Source of the DNA: Bacteroidaceae bacterium | GTDB lineage: Bacteria > Bacteroidota > Bacteroidia > Bacteroidales > Bacteroidaceae | Assembly: GCA_024688885.1 (NCBI GenBank) | Contig: JAILDV010000008.1 | Location: 1-46,092, forward strand | Length of the DNA: 46,092 bases | Reading direction: 5' to 3' | In this document: in pieces, positions 8,301 through 15,264 of the stretch | How positions within the stretch are numbered: the stretch's first letter is position 1 | How the letters are laid out: every line of letters starts with the position of its first letter | The notes under the pieces: model-generated | What the model was told of the DNA's origin: nothing | The model's database searches: none | What the model saw: only the letters and a program-made list of their open reading frames with translations | Made by a program: the position numbers and the translations under genes

Positions 8301-8578
8301 GCTGTCTGACCACCAAATGCCAGCAGAATGCCGTCTGGACGCTCCTTCTTGATGATTTCAGTAACAAAAAAGGTATTGACGGGCAAGAAATAAACCTTGT
8401 CTGCAATACCTTCACTCGTCTGAATGGTAGCTACGTTTGGATTCACAAGTACTGACCGGATGCCTTCCTCGCGAAGTGCCTTGAGTGCCTGACTACCTGA
8501 GTAGTCAAACTCACCTGCCTGTCCAATCTTCAAGGCTCCAGAGCCCAAGACAAGCACCTTCTTCAATTGCTTTTTCAT
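5345..8578 (-). CDS. carB: Carbamoyl-phosphate synthase large subunit
   Basis: This subunit makes carbamoyl phosphate from ammonia (delivered by CarA), bicarbonate and two ATP, feeding pyrimidine and arginine synthesis. The protein is 1077 residues, matching the usual 1,070-1,080. Two ATP-grasp halves are visible. Each starts with a glycine-rich loop (VLVLGSGALKIGQAGEFDYSG near the N-terminus, VVLGSGAYRIGSSVEFDW near residue 570), and an MGS-like regulatory domain follows (MISSGGTKEKVAMLDAARAL). Text such as APSLDYLICKIPRWDL and SAYALGGLGSG resembles the eukaryotic CAD/URA2-type enzyme more than the E. coli protein. I chose the ATG at 8578 (MKKQLKKVLVLGSG). The longer frame reads into the promoter. 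carA is not in this window. Confidence 0.95.
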   Translation of the reverse strand: MKKQLKKVLVLGSGALKIGQAGEFDYSGSQALKALREEGIRSVLVNPNVATIQTSEGIADKVYFLPVNTFFVTEIIKKERPDGILLAFGGQTALNCGTELFQKGILKEYGVEVLGTSVEAIMNTEDRDLFVKELNKVNLKVPVSQACETMDDAIATARRIGYPIMIRSAYALGGLGSGVCPDEETFIKIAESAFTFAPQVLVEESLKGWKEIEFECIRDANDHCFTVASMENFDPLGIHTGESIVVAPTCSLTEEQVKMLQDITIKCVRHLNIVGECNIQFAFNAFTNDYRIIEINARLSRSSALASKATGYPLAFVAAKIALGYTLDQIGEMGTTNSAYVAPSLDYLICKIPRWDLTKFVGVSRKIGSSMKSVGEIMSIGRTFEELIQKGLRMIGQGMHGFVGNDHTKFDNLDEELANPTDLRIFAIAQALEEGYTIDRIYELTKIDPWFIEKLKNIVDYKHKLETYNAVEDIPADVMRQAKIWGFSDFQIARFVLKNAAGNMEKENLAVRAYRKKQGILPAVKRIPTVASEHPDLTNYLYMTYAVEGYDVNYYNNEKSVVVLGSGAYRIGSSVEFDWCSVNAITTARKLGYKSIMINYNPETVSTDYDMCDRLYFDELSFERVLDVIDLENPRGVIVSVGGQIPNNLAMKLYRQSVPILGTSPVSIDRAENRNKFSAMLDQLGIDQPQWSALTSMDDVKAFVERVGFPVLVRPSYVLSGAAMNVCYDYEELERFLQMASEVSKEYPVVISQFMQETNEVEFDAVAQNGEVVEYAISEHVEFAGVHSGDATMVFPAQQISFATIRQIKKISRAIAKELNISGPFNIQYLAKGRDVKVIECNLRASRSFPFVSKVLKRNFIDTATRIMLDAPYTKPDKSEFDIDRMGVKASQFSFARLQNADPVLGVDMSSTGEVGCMGDTYEEALLNAMIATGYKIPSKDKAIMISSGGTKEKVAMLDAARALVKSGYTICASEGTAKFLNDNNVQATAVAWPDEEGTDQPNVMKMIADHKFDLIVNIPKNHSKRELTNGYRIRRGAIDHNIPLITNARLASAFIEAFCEKGMEDLQIKSWQEYDA

Positions 8579-8610
8579 CTGCAAAAAATGTATTTTCGTG
8601 AAATTTTGTG

Positions 8611-8656
8611 CAAAGGTACGGATTTTAATTGACAATTGACAATTGATAATTGATAT
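8611..8656 (-). promoter_or_regulatory. carB promoter with 4 x 7-bp repeat
   Basis: On the minus strand the -7 box TACCTTTG (8611-8618) is preceded by 10 bp and then four heptamers of TTGTCAA/TTATCAA type (8629-8656). The repeat occupies the -33 region. A TTG inside it is 21 nt from the -7 box. The same 8+10+28 layout occurs at five other promoters in the window. Confidence 0.75.
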
Positions 8657-8706
8657 TTTTGCTGTCCAGTGTGTTCTCGACACAAAAAAATGCCCCGAAT
8701 GTCGAA

Positions 8707-8752
8707 TTATTCATTGTCATCTGTCAATAATCAATTTAAAATAGTACATTTG
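8707..8752 (+). promoter_or_regulatory. Promoter of the Sel1-repeat gene, decayed heptamers
   Basis: -7 box TACATTTG (8745-8752), 10 bp, then four 7-bp words (TTATTCA, TTGTCAT, CTGTCAA, TAATCAA) that share a TCA core. They look like a diverged version of the clean heptamer promoters. Confidence 0.5.
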
Positions 8753-8792
8753 CACCGGAAATTATAAACAACACCACAATCACACAAAACCT

Positions 8793-9245
8793 ATGACAAG
8801 ACAGATTCTTTTCATGCTGATGTTTTTGCTCAGCATCGTGGCAAGAAGCCAAAGTGCAGACGCTCTCTACGACGAGGGCAAGAAACTATATGATGCCAAG
8901 AAGTACGAGCAGGCTTTCAAGAAACTGCTGCCTGCAGCCCAGAAGGGTAACAAGAAGGCGCAATATCGTGTTGGGCGTTGCTACGACAAGGGTCACGGTG
9001 TGACCGAAGACAACCAGAAAGCCTATCAGTGGTATCTGAAAGGTGCCCAGCAAGGGCATGGTAAATCCCAATACCAATTAGCCAAATGCTACATGAAAGG
9101 CAAGGGTACTGCCAAAGACTCTGCCAAGGCAAAGGCATGGATGCTCAAAGCCATGAAAAATGACAAAGCAAAGGAAAAACTGAAAGAAGATGTTGCCGAA
9201 GGCGACAAAACTGCTATAGCCTTACAAAAACTGATAGGGAAATAA
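8793..9245 (+). CDS. Exported Sel1-like repeat protein
   Basis: This is a 150-residue protein with an N-terminal signal sequence (MTRQILFMLMFLLSIVARSQS) followed by Sel1-like/TPR-type repeats (AQYRVGRCYDKGHGV, AYQWYLKGAQQGHGKSQYQLAKCYMKGKG, AKAKAWMLKAM). Such repeats form a helical solenoid that mediates protein-protein contacts in the periplasm. The partner is unknown. It stands alone, divergent from carB and convergent with pyrH. There is a strong 18-bp inverted repeat in the gap to pyrH. Confidence 0.8.
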   Translation: MTRQILFMLMFLLSIVARSQSADALYDEGKKLYDAKKYEQAFKKLLPAAQKGNKKAQYRVGRCYDKGHGVTEDNQKAYQWYLKGAQQGHGKSQYQLAKCYMKGKGTAKDSAKAKAWMLKAMKNDKAKEKLKEDVAEGDKTAIALQKLIGK

Positions 9246-9255
9246 TTCTATTGAC

Positions 9256-9353
9256 AATTTGACCATTTACAATGTACAATTTGCTGTGCAGTGTGTGGCT
9301 GGTTTGCCCACATTGCATGAGCCTATCAAATGTAAATTGTAAATGGTCAAATT
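9256..9353. repeat. 18-bp perfect inverted repeat between convergent genes
   Basis: The arms AATTTGACCATTTACAAT (9256-9273) and its exact complement (9336-9353) flank about 62 bp between the 3' ends of the Sel1 gene and pyrH. It could act as a two-way transcription end or be the ends of a small mobile element. There is no T-run hairpin of classic type. Confidence 0.6.
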
Positions 9354-9359
9354 ATGTAT

Positions 9360-10070
9360 TTAATTGTGTACCAACGTACCGATGTCCTCACCTTCCATCA
9401 CTTTCTTCAAGTTGCCTACGATGTCCATGTTGAACACATAGATAGGAAGGTTGTTTTCCATACACATGGCAGTGGCTGAGATGTCCATCACCTTGAGGTT
9501 TTGGGCAATCACCTCTGCATAAGTGATGTCGTGATATTTTGTAGCCGTGGGGTCTTTCTCTGGGTCTGCCGTATAGACACCATCCACACGGGTGCCTTTC
9601 AGCATCACGTCTGCCTCAATTTCCACACCACGTAGGGATGAACCCGTGTCAGTGGTGAAATATGGAGAACCTGTACCAGCACCCATGATGACAACTTCGC
9701 CCTGTTCCATAGCTTCGATGGCCTTCCACTTATTGTAAAACTCACCGATGGGCTCCATTCGGATAGCTGTCAAGACACGGTTCTTCTGACCTATTGCCCC
9801 AAGCGCGCTCGACAAAGCCAGTGAATTGATGACCGTGGCGCACATTCCCATCTGGTCTCCTTTCACACGGTCGAAACCCTTGCCCGCTCCGCTAAGACCA
9901 CGGAAAATGTTGCCGCCACCGATGACGATGCCAATCTGCACCCCCATCTCTGCAATCTCCTTAATCTGCTGGGCATACTGGTTCAGCCGCTCCACATTGA
10001 TGCCCTGTTTCTGTTCTCCTGCCAGACTCTCACCAGAGAGTTTCAGCAATATACGCTTGAATTTTGCCAT
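9360..10070 (-). CDS. pyrH: UMP kinase
   Basis: This enzyme phosphorylates UMP to UDP with ATP, feeding pyrimidine nucleotide synthesis. At 236 residues it has the usual length. It shows the amino-acid-kinase fold: KRILLKLSGESLAG at the N-terminus, GIVIGGGNIFRG, GDQMGMCATVINSLAL, and late GVYTADPEKDPTATKY. It lies 14 bp downstream of tyrS on the same strand and is probably co-transcribed with it. Confidence 0.95.
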   Translation of the reverse strand: MAKFKRILLKLSGESLAGEQKQGINVERLNQYAQQIKEIAEMGVQIGIVIGGGNIFRGLSGAGKGFDRVKGDQMGMCATVINSLALSSALGAIGQKNRVLTAIRMEPIGEFYNKWKAIEAMEQGEVVIMGAGTGSPYFTTDTGSSLRGVEIEADVMLKGTRVDGVYTADPEKDPTATKYHDITYAEVIAQNLKVMDISATAMCMENNLPIYVFNMDIVGNLKKVMEGEDIGTLVHN

Positions 10071-10084
10071 AACTTCTATCTTGT

Positions 10085-11380
10085 TTATTTTGCAATGATG
10101 AGGCAGTACTTCTTTTTGCCCTGTTGCACGAGGATGTACTTGCCATCGAGCAGGTCAGCTGCGGTGAGCAGTTGGTCAGGTGCGGATGCCTTGTCCTTGT
10201 TGATGCTCACGCCGCCACCCTTGACGAGTGTCTTCACTTCGCCCTTGCTGGGGAAGACCTGTGCGTGGTCAACAGTCAGGTCTGCAAGTTTCACACCTGC
10301 TTCGAAAAGGCTCTTCTCCACTTCGAAACGAGGCACACCTGCAAAGACGTCGAGCAGGGTTTGCTCGTCAAGTTTAAGGAGGCTCTCCTTGGTGGATTTG
10401 CCAAAGAGGATGTTGGATGCCTCGACTGCCATGTCGTAGTCTTCGCGAGAATGTACCATGACGGTCACTTCCTCTGCAAGACGCTTCTGGAGCACACGAC
10501 GACCGGGGTCGGCATCTTGCTCAGCGATGATGGCGTCAATCTCCTCTTTCTCCAGTGAGGTGAATATTTTGATGTAGCGCTTGGCATCTTCATCAGGCAC
10601 GTTGAGCCAGAACTGGTAGAACTGGTAGGGCGAGGTGTAGTTGCGGTCGAGCCATACGTTACCACTCTCGGTTTTGCCGAATTTGCGGCCGTCGCTCTTG
10701 GTGACGAGAGGGCAGGTGAGAGCGAAGCACTCGTTGCCGTTCATGCGGCGGATAAGCTCAGAACCCGTGGTGATGTTGCCCCATTGGTCGGCACCACCGA
10801 GCTGGAGTTTGCAGCCCTTGTGTTCGTTGAGGTAGTAGAAGTCGTATCCCTGCAACAGCTGGTAGGTGAACTCAGTGAAACTCAAACCGTCACGCGCTTC
10901 TCCGTTCAGACGCTTCTGCACAGACTCCTTTGCCATCATGTAGTTGACGGTGATGTGTTTGCCGATGTCGCGCACAAAATCAAGGAACTTGAAGTCCTTC
11001 ATCCAGTCGTAGTTGTTGACGAGTTCCGCACGGTTAGGTGCATCGCTGTCAAAGTCGAGGAAATGGGAGAGCTGTTTCTTGATGCAGGCAACATTGTGGC
11101 GCAAAGTTTCCTCGTCGAGGAGATTGCGCTCCTGACTCTTGCCCGATGGGTCGCCAATCATGCCTGTTGCACCTCCGATGAGGGCAAGGGGCTTGTGGCC
11201 GCAACGCTGGAAGTGGCGGAGCATCATCACACCGCAGAGGTGTCCGATGTGGAGAGAGTCGGCAGTGGGGTCAATGCCGAGGTATGCAGTGACTTGCTCT
11301 TTCTTGAGCAGTTCGTCTGTACCGGGCATCATTTGGTGTATCATCCCACGCCATGTGAGTTCTTGTACGAAATCTTTCAT
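10085..11380 (-). CDS. tyrS: Tyrosyl-tRNA synthetase
   Basis: This class I aminoacyl-tRNA synthetase charges tRNA-Tyr. The 431-residue protein has the HIGH motif as [10 protein letters not shown], the GGADQWGN substrate loop, and KFGKTESGN in place of KMSKS, as is normal for bacterial TyrRS. An S4-like RNA-binding end carries [21 protein letters not shown] chose the ATG at 11380 ([13 protein letters not shown]). The longer frame runs into poly-F/P text from the promoter repeats. It is the promoter-proximal gene of a tyrS-pyrH unit. Confidence 0.95.
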   Translation of the reverse strand: MKDFVQELTWRGMIHQMMPGTDELLKKEQVTAYLGIDPTADSLHIGHLCGVMMLRHFQRCGHKPLALIGGATGMIGDPSGKSQERNLLDEETLRHNVACIKKQLSHFLDFDSDAPNRAELVNNYDWMKDFKFLDFVRDIGKHITVNYMMAKESVQKRLNGEARDGLSFTEFTYQLLQGYDFYYLNEHKGCKLQLGGADQWGNITTGSELIRRMNGNECFALTCPLVTKSDGRKFGKTESGNVWLDRNYTSPYQFYQFWLNVPDEDAKRYIKIFTSLEKEEIDAIIAEQDADPGRRVLQKRLAEEVTVMVHSREDYDMAVEASNILFGKSTKESLLKLDEQTLLDVFAGVPRFEVEKSLFEAGVKLADLTVDHAQVFPSKGEVKTLVKGGGVSINKDKASAPDQLLTAADLLDGKYILVQQGKKKYCLIIAK

Positions 11381-11414
11381 TATGTTGAGTTTTAAGTTTT
11401 TATGTTTTGGGGTG

Positions 11415-11464
11415 CAAAGGTAGGGAAAAAAATGAAAAAATGAAAGAATGAGAAAATGAAAAAA
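11415..11464 (-). promoter_or_regulatory. tyrS promoter with 4 x 8-bp repeat
   Basis: On the minus strand the -7 box TACCTTTG (11415-11422) is preceded by 10 bp and four octamers (TGAAAAAA, TGAAAGAA, TGAGAAAA, TGAAAAAA on the plus strand, 11433-11464). This is an octamer variant of the heptamer promoters. Confidence 0.6.
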
Positions 11465-11520
11465 GAAAAAAGGGTAAGGAATTGTTGTTTTTTCAAGAAA
11501 AAAGGACATCAAATAAAAAA

Positions 11521-11566
11521 AACTCTCAACTCTCAACTCTCAACTTTCAACTTTTTTGTATCTTTG
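11521..11566 (+). promoter_or_regulatory. GH51 promoter with 4 x 7-bp repeat
   Basis: Four heptamers (AACTCTC three times, then AACTTTC; 11521-11548), 10 bp, then -7 box TATCTTTG (11559-11566). The base before the first copy breaks the repeat, so there are exactly four. Confidence 0.75.
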
Positions 11567-11607
11567 TCCCCAAATTTTCATCTTTAATACAAATAACTTA
11601 ATAACCT

Positions 11608-13608
11608 ATGTCATTTAGAAACATCATGCAAGCCGCAGCGCTTGCGGCATTTTTGGGAGCACCTCTGACCGTTTCGGCTCAGAAAGTGAAGGCTCCTGCA
11701 GGAGGTAAGAAAATCAGTAAGGAACTCATCGGCATCTTCTTTGAGGACATCAGTTATTCAGCTGATGGTGGTCTCTATGCAGAGTTGATTGAGAATGGTT
11801 CATTCGAGTACAACCCTAACGAGCGTGACGGTTGGGGACCTGGCACATCATGGAAGACAGCACGTCCCGGTCACTCACTGGGTATGCTGCAGGTGCGCAT
11901 GGACAACCCCATTCATCCGAACAACCCCACCTATATGCGTCTGCACACTGAGCGTGTGAAGGAATATTATGACTATGCAGGCTGGAAAGGTTTCGGTTTG
12001 GAGAATGACGGTTTCGACGGCATCAGTGTGAAGGCGGGTGCGAAATATGATTTCTCGGTGTTTTTCCGCAATATTGGTGCTGCCAAGCAGGTGCGCGTGG
12101 TGCTGACAAAGCCCGGACAGGGATGGGGCGCTCAGCCTTCAGTATTGGCAGAGACCACTCTCAATGTGAGCGACACTTCCTGGAAGAAGTATGAAGCTAC
12201 ACTCACATCATCTGAAGACTGCACGAATGCCAGCTTGCAGATATTGGTGTTGACTCAGGGAGACTTGGACATCGATATGGTTTCCTTGATGCCACAAGAC
12301 ACCTATAAAGGTCATGGCTTGCGCAAAGACTTGGCTGAGGCATTGGCAGGTTTGGAGCCTAAGTTCATGCGTTTCCCCGGTGGTTGCGTAGTGCACGGTG
12401 GCGGCGACGGTTTCTGGGACACTTACCGTTGGAAGACCACAGTGGGTCCAAAGGAGCAGCGTCGTGGTTTGAAGAACACTTGGGGCTATCATCAGTCCAT
12501 GGGTCTTGGTTACTATGAATACTTCCAATTCTGCGAAGATCTCGGCATGGAACCACTTCCAATTCTTCCTTGCGGTGTGAACTGTCAGGGTACGAATGGT
12601 GGTTGGAACATGCGCACACAGGCTCAGGATTTCGTGCCTATGAGCGAGATGGACGAGTGGGTGAACGAAGCACTTGACCTCATTGAGTGGGCAAATGGCG
12701 ACGTGAACACCAAGTGGGGTAAGGTGCGTGCAGAAGCAGGTCACCCCAAGCCTTTCAACCTGAAATATCTGGGTCTCGGTAACGAGGAGAAGATTACGAA
12801 GGAATTTGAGGAGCGCTTTAAATATATATATGATCGCGTACGTGCGAAATATCCTGACATTGTGATTGTCGGCACGGCAGGTCCTGGCTCTCACAAGGGC
12901 AACCCCGACTTCGAAAACGGTTGGAGAATTGCTGAAGAGACTGGTGTGGACATCTTGGACGAGCACTACTACGAGCCACGCAACTACTTCCTCGACAATC
13001 AGGCAAACTACGACAACTACCCACGTGACCGCAAGACAAAGGTCTATTTGGGTGAGTATGCTGCTAAGGATAAGAAGCTGGCTGATGCCCTCTACGAAGG
13101 TCTCTATCTTCTTGGCATCGAGCGCAACGGCGACGTGGTGACCATGACCAGCTATGCTCCACTCTTCTGCAAGAAGAACCATGAGAGCTGGAACCCTGAC
13201 CTCATCTACTTCGACAACGAGAAGGTCATCTACACTTGCAGCTACTACGTTCAGCAGATGTTCGGCACCACTGCCGGTGACTACTACTATGGTGACGTGG
13301 CTAAATTCCAGGGTGGTGACAAGTATCAGGGCACTTCTGCAGTGCTGAACACTGAGAAGGGCGAGCTCTACATCAAGCTCATCAATGCAGCAGCAGAAGC
13401 AAAGACTGCCACCATCGACCTGAGCAAGTTCAAGGGCTTCCCAGCTGTGGCTCCAATGACGACCATCAGCAATGCATCCATCGATGCTGAAAACAATTTC
13501 GATGCTCAGCCCGTTGCTCCTCAGACGAAAGATATCAAGATTTCCAAGAAGATGACACTTTCTGTGGCACCATATTCTGCAAATGTGATTCGCCTGAAAG
13601 TGAAGTAA
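11608..13608 (+). CDS. Exported alpha-L-arabinofuranosidase, GH51
   Basis: This 666-residue glycosidase likely removes arabinofuranose side chains from arabinoxylan or arabinan oligosaccharides. It has a signal peptide (MSFRNIMQAAALAAFLGAPLTVSAQ). It continues with LIGIFFEDISYSADGGLYAELIENGSFEY, characteristic of GH51, and a CBM-like region around residues 120-215. The (beta/alpha)8 catalytic part has GLGNEEKI for the acid/base Glu and KVYLGEYAA for the nucleophile Glu. A C-terminal beta-domain ends the protein. It is transcribed alone from a heptamer promoter and ends at a strong terminator. Together with the GH3 and esterase genes at 27.8-32.6 kb it fits xylan debranching. Confidence 0.92.
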   Translation: MSFRNIMQAAALAAFLGAPLTVSAQKVKAPAGGKKISKELIGIFFEDISYSADGGLYAELIENGSFEYNPNERDGWGPGTSWKTARPGHSLGMLQVRMDNPIHPNNPTYMRLHTERVKEYYDYAGWKGFGLENDGFDGISVKAGAKYDFSVFFRNIGAAKQVRVVLTKPGQGWGAQPSVLAETTLNVSDTSWKKYEATLTSSEDCTNASLQILVLTQGDLDIDMVSLMPQDTYKGHGLRKDLAEALAGLEPKFMRFPGGCVVHGGGDGFWDTYRWKTTVGPKEQRRGLKNTWGYHQSMGLGYYEYFQFCEDLGMEPLPILPCGVNCQGTNGGWNMRTQAQDFVPMSEMDEWVNEALDLIEWANGDVNTKWGKVRAEAGHPKPFNLKYLGLGNEEKITKEFEERFKYIYDRVRAKYPDIVIVGTAGPGSHKGNPDFENGWRIAEETGVDILDEHYYEPRNYFLDNQANYDNYPRDRKTKVYLGEYAAKDKKLADALYEGLYLLGIERNGDVVTMTSYAPLFCKKNHESWNPDLIYFDNEKVIYTCSYYVQQMFGTTAGDYYYGDVAKFQGGDKYQGTSAVLNTEKGELYIKLINAAAEAKTATIDLSKFKGFPAVAPMTTISNASIDAENNFDAQPVAPQTKDIKISKKMTLSVAPYSANVIRLKVK

Positions 13609-13629
13609 GAACAAGGCAAAATGAAAGAG

Positions 13630-13668
13630 TGCACAATTGGCTATCAAGTCAATTGTGCATTTTTTTTG
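13630..13668 (+). terminator. Rho-independent terminator after GH51
   Basis: Perfect 10-bp stem TGCACAATTG/CAATTGTGCA with a 10-nt loop, followed by a run of nine T. Confidence 0.9.
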
Positions 13669-13697
13669 TGATATTTCTCATTTTTTTGCTATTTTTA

Positions 13698-13728
13698 TTT
13701 GTATGTTGATGAGAAAGACGTATATTTG
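13698..13728 (+). promoter_or_regulatory. Promoter of the sensor gene pair
   Basis: -33 TTTG (13698-13701), 19-nt spacer, -7 box TATATTTG (13721-13728), a near-ideal Bacteroidota promoter without heptamers. Confidence 0.7.
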
Positions 13729-13773
13729 CACTCATAACATTAACCTTGACAGGTATTTGAAATACTAGAAACT

Positions 13774-15264
13774 TTGACTCGAATCACTCAATATTTCCGT
13801 AGAACGCTCTCTGCACGAATATGTCTGTGCGTGTTGCTGTCGGTGACTGTCTTGTTGGTAGCCGCCCTTTCGGTGATGTTCCGTTATTCCCATAATGCGA
13901 TTGAGCAGGAATCCTTGGCGAAAGCAGAACAGATGCTGAACGAGAAGGTGCAGTACATCGAGAATCACTTGCACGCTGTCGAAGTGGCGACCAGGAACAT
14001 GAGATGGAATGTGGAGCAAAAGCTGCATGAACCAGACATGATGGAGACCTACTGCAGTCAGATGATCAGAAACAATCCGAACATGGTCGGGTGTGCCATC
14101 GTCTTTAAGCCCAATTACTACAAGGAGAAAGGAGAATTGTTCCTTACTTACGCTTATCATCCGGAAGACGAGGATAGTGACGTTGTCATCATGACACATG
14201 ACCCTCACATCATTCAGCCCGATCTCTTTGCTGAAACACCCTATGTGGGGGTGAACTGGTACACGATTCCGATGGAAGAGAACACGACCTGCTGGGTGAG
14301 GCCTCATGCTCCTAATGACACCATCAATTCGACCATTGTGTCGTGCTGTATGCCTATCCATGACAAGAAGGGTAATCCCGTGGGTGTGATAGCAGCCGAT
14401 GTGTCTGTGGAATGGTTGTCAAACATGATTCTCGGTTCCCATCCCTTCCCGAACTCTTATACAACTGTTCTGGCAGGACCAGGCACTTATATCATCCATC
14501 GTGACAGCACGTTCCTCTACCATAAGATGCTGCCCAAGGAGATGGCGAAAGAGCCAGATCCGAGGGTGAAGGAATTGGTGAGGTCGATTTTGGCGGGAGA
14601 GTCAGGCTGTCGTTCCGTCCATGTGAGAGGAAAGGATTGTTATGTGCTTTATAAAGCCATGAACAATGGACATTGGAATGTCTGCATGGTGTGTCCAGAG
14701 AGTGACATCTTTGCTGTCAGCAAACGTCAGCAGTACTATATGCTTATCATCATGGTGTTGGGTATTGTGCTGATTGTAGCCTTCTGCTTCTATATCGTGC
14801 GCAGACACCTGAAACCGCTGGAGATGTTGTCGCAGTCGGTACAACGCATCTCACAGGGAGACTATTCCATTCATATCCCTTCCACCAGAAGGAAGGATGA
14901 GGTGGGCATGTTGCAAAACAATTTTGGCGTGATGCACTCCTCGTTGATGCGCAACATACAGCAGATGAATGACCTATCCGAAACGCTCAAGGAACGCAAT
15001 GAAGAACTCGGTGCCATCCATGCTAAAGTGCGAGATGCCGACAATGTGAAGATGAACCTCATTCATAAGATTGCTGACAAGATGATTATGCCTATCAAGG
15101 GTATCGATGGTGGTGTGGCACATTTGGAAGAGAATTGTGAGAATATCACGAAAGAAGAAACTCAGACGCTGTCGGAGCAAATGATGAGTCATGCTAAAGC
15201 GATTACTGACTTGTTAGAGCAAATGCTGGAAATACCCAAGAAGAAAAAGAATAAGACCTCATGA
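13774..15264 (+). CDS. Membrane sensor with dCache-like and HAMP domains, lacking the kinase ATPase domain
   Basis: This 496-residue protein has TM1 at about 15-36, a periplasmic dCache-like sensor to about residue 318 (ending NGHWNVCMVCPESDIF), TM2 at 321-342 and HAMP to about 395. A coiled coil leads into a HisKA-like helix pair. The H-box equivalent reads NLIHKIADKMIMP, with Asp where the phospho-His would be, and the protein stops without any HATPase domain. It therefore cannot be a kinase. It could be a sensor partner for the next gene, which it overlaps by ATGA. The start is a TTG at 13774, the only plausible start after an in-frame TGA at 13747. Confidence 0.8.
   Translation: MTRITQYFRRTLSARICLCVLLSVTVLLVAALSVMFRYSHNAIEQESLAKAEQMLNEKVQYIENHLHAVEVATRNMRWNVEQKLHEPDMMETYCSQMIRNNPNMVGCAIVFKPNYYKEKGELFLTYAYHPEDEDSDVVIMTHDPHIIQPDLFAETPYVGVNWYTIPMEENTTCWVRPHAPNDTINSTIVSCCMPIHDKKGNPVGVIAADVSVEWLSNMILGSHPFPNSYTTVLAGPGTYIIHRDSTFLYHKMLPKEMAKEPDPRVKELVRSILAGESGCRSVHVRGKDCYVLYKAMNNGHWNVCMVCPESDIFAVSKRQQYYMLIIMVLGIVLIVAFCFYIVRRHLKPLEMLSQSVQRISQGDYSIHIPSTRRKDEVGMLQNNFGVMHSSLMRNIQQMNDLSETLKERNEELGAIHAKVRDADNVKMNLIHKIADKMIMPIKGIDGGVAHLEENCENITKEETQTLSEQMMSHAKAITDLLEQMLEIPKKKKNKTS

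Noticed and set aside
11608..13608. A full polysaccharide utilisation locus around the GH51, GH3 and esterase genes
   Set aside because: No SusC/SusD pair, hybrid two-component regulator or ECF sigma factor is present in the window, and the glycosidase genes are 14 kb apart.
12208..13647. Long 479-residue minus-strand frame opposite the GH51 gene
   Set aside because: It is an antisense shadow: the plus strand carries a complete GH51 enzyme with signal peptide and catalytic motifs, and the minus frame has a low-complexity His/Val/Leu-rich composition.
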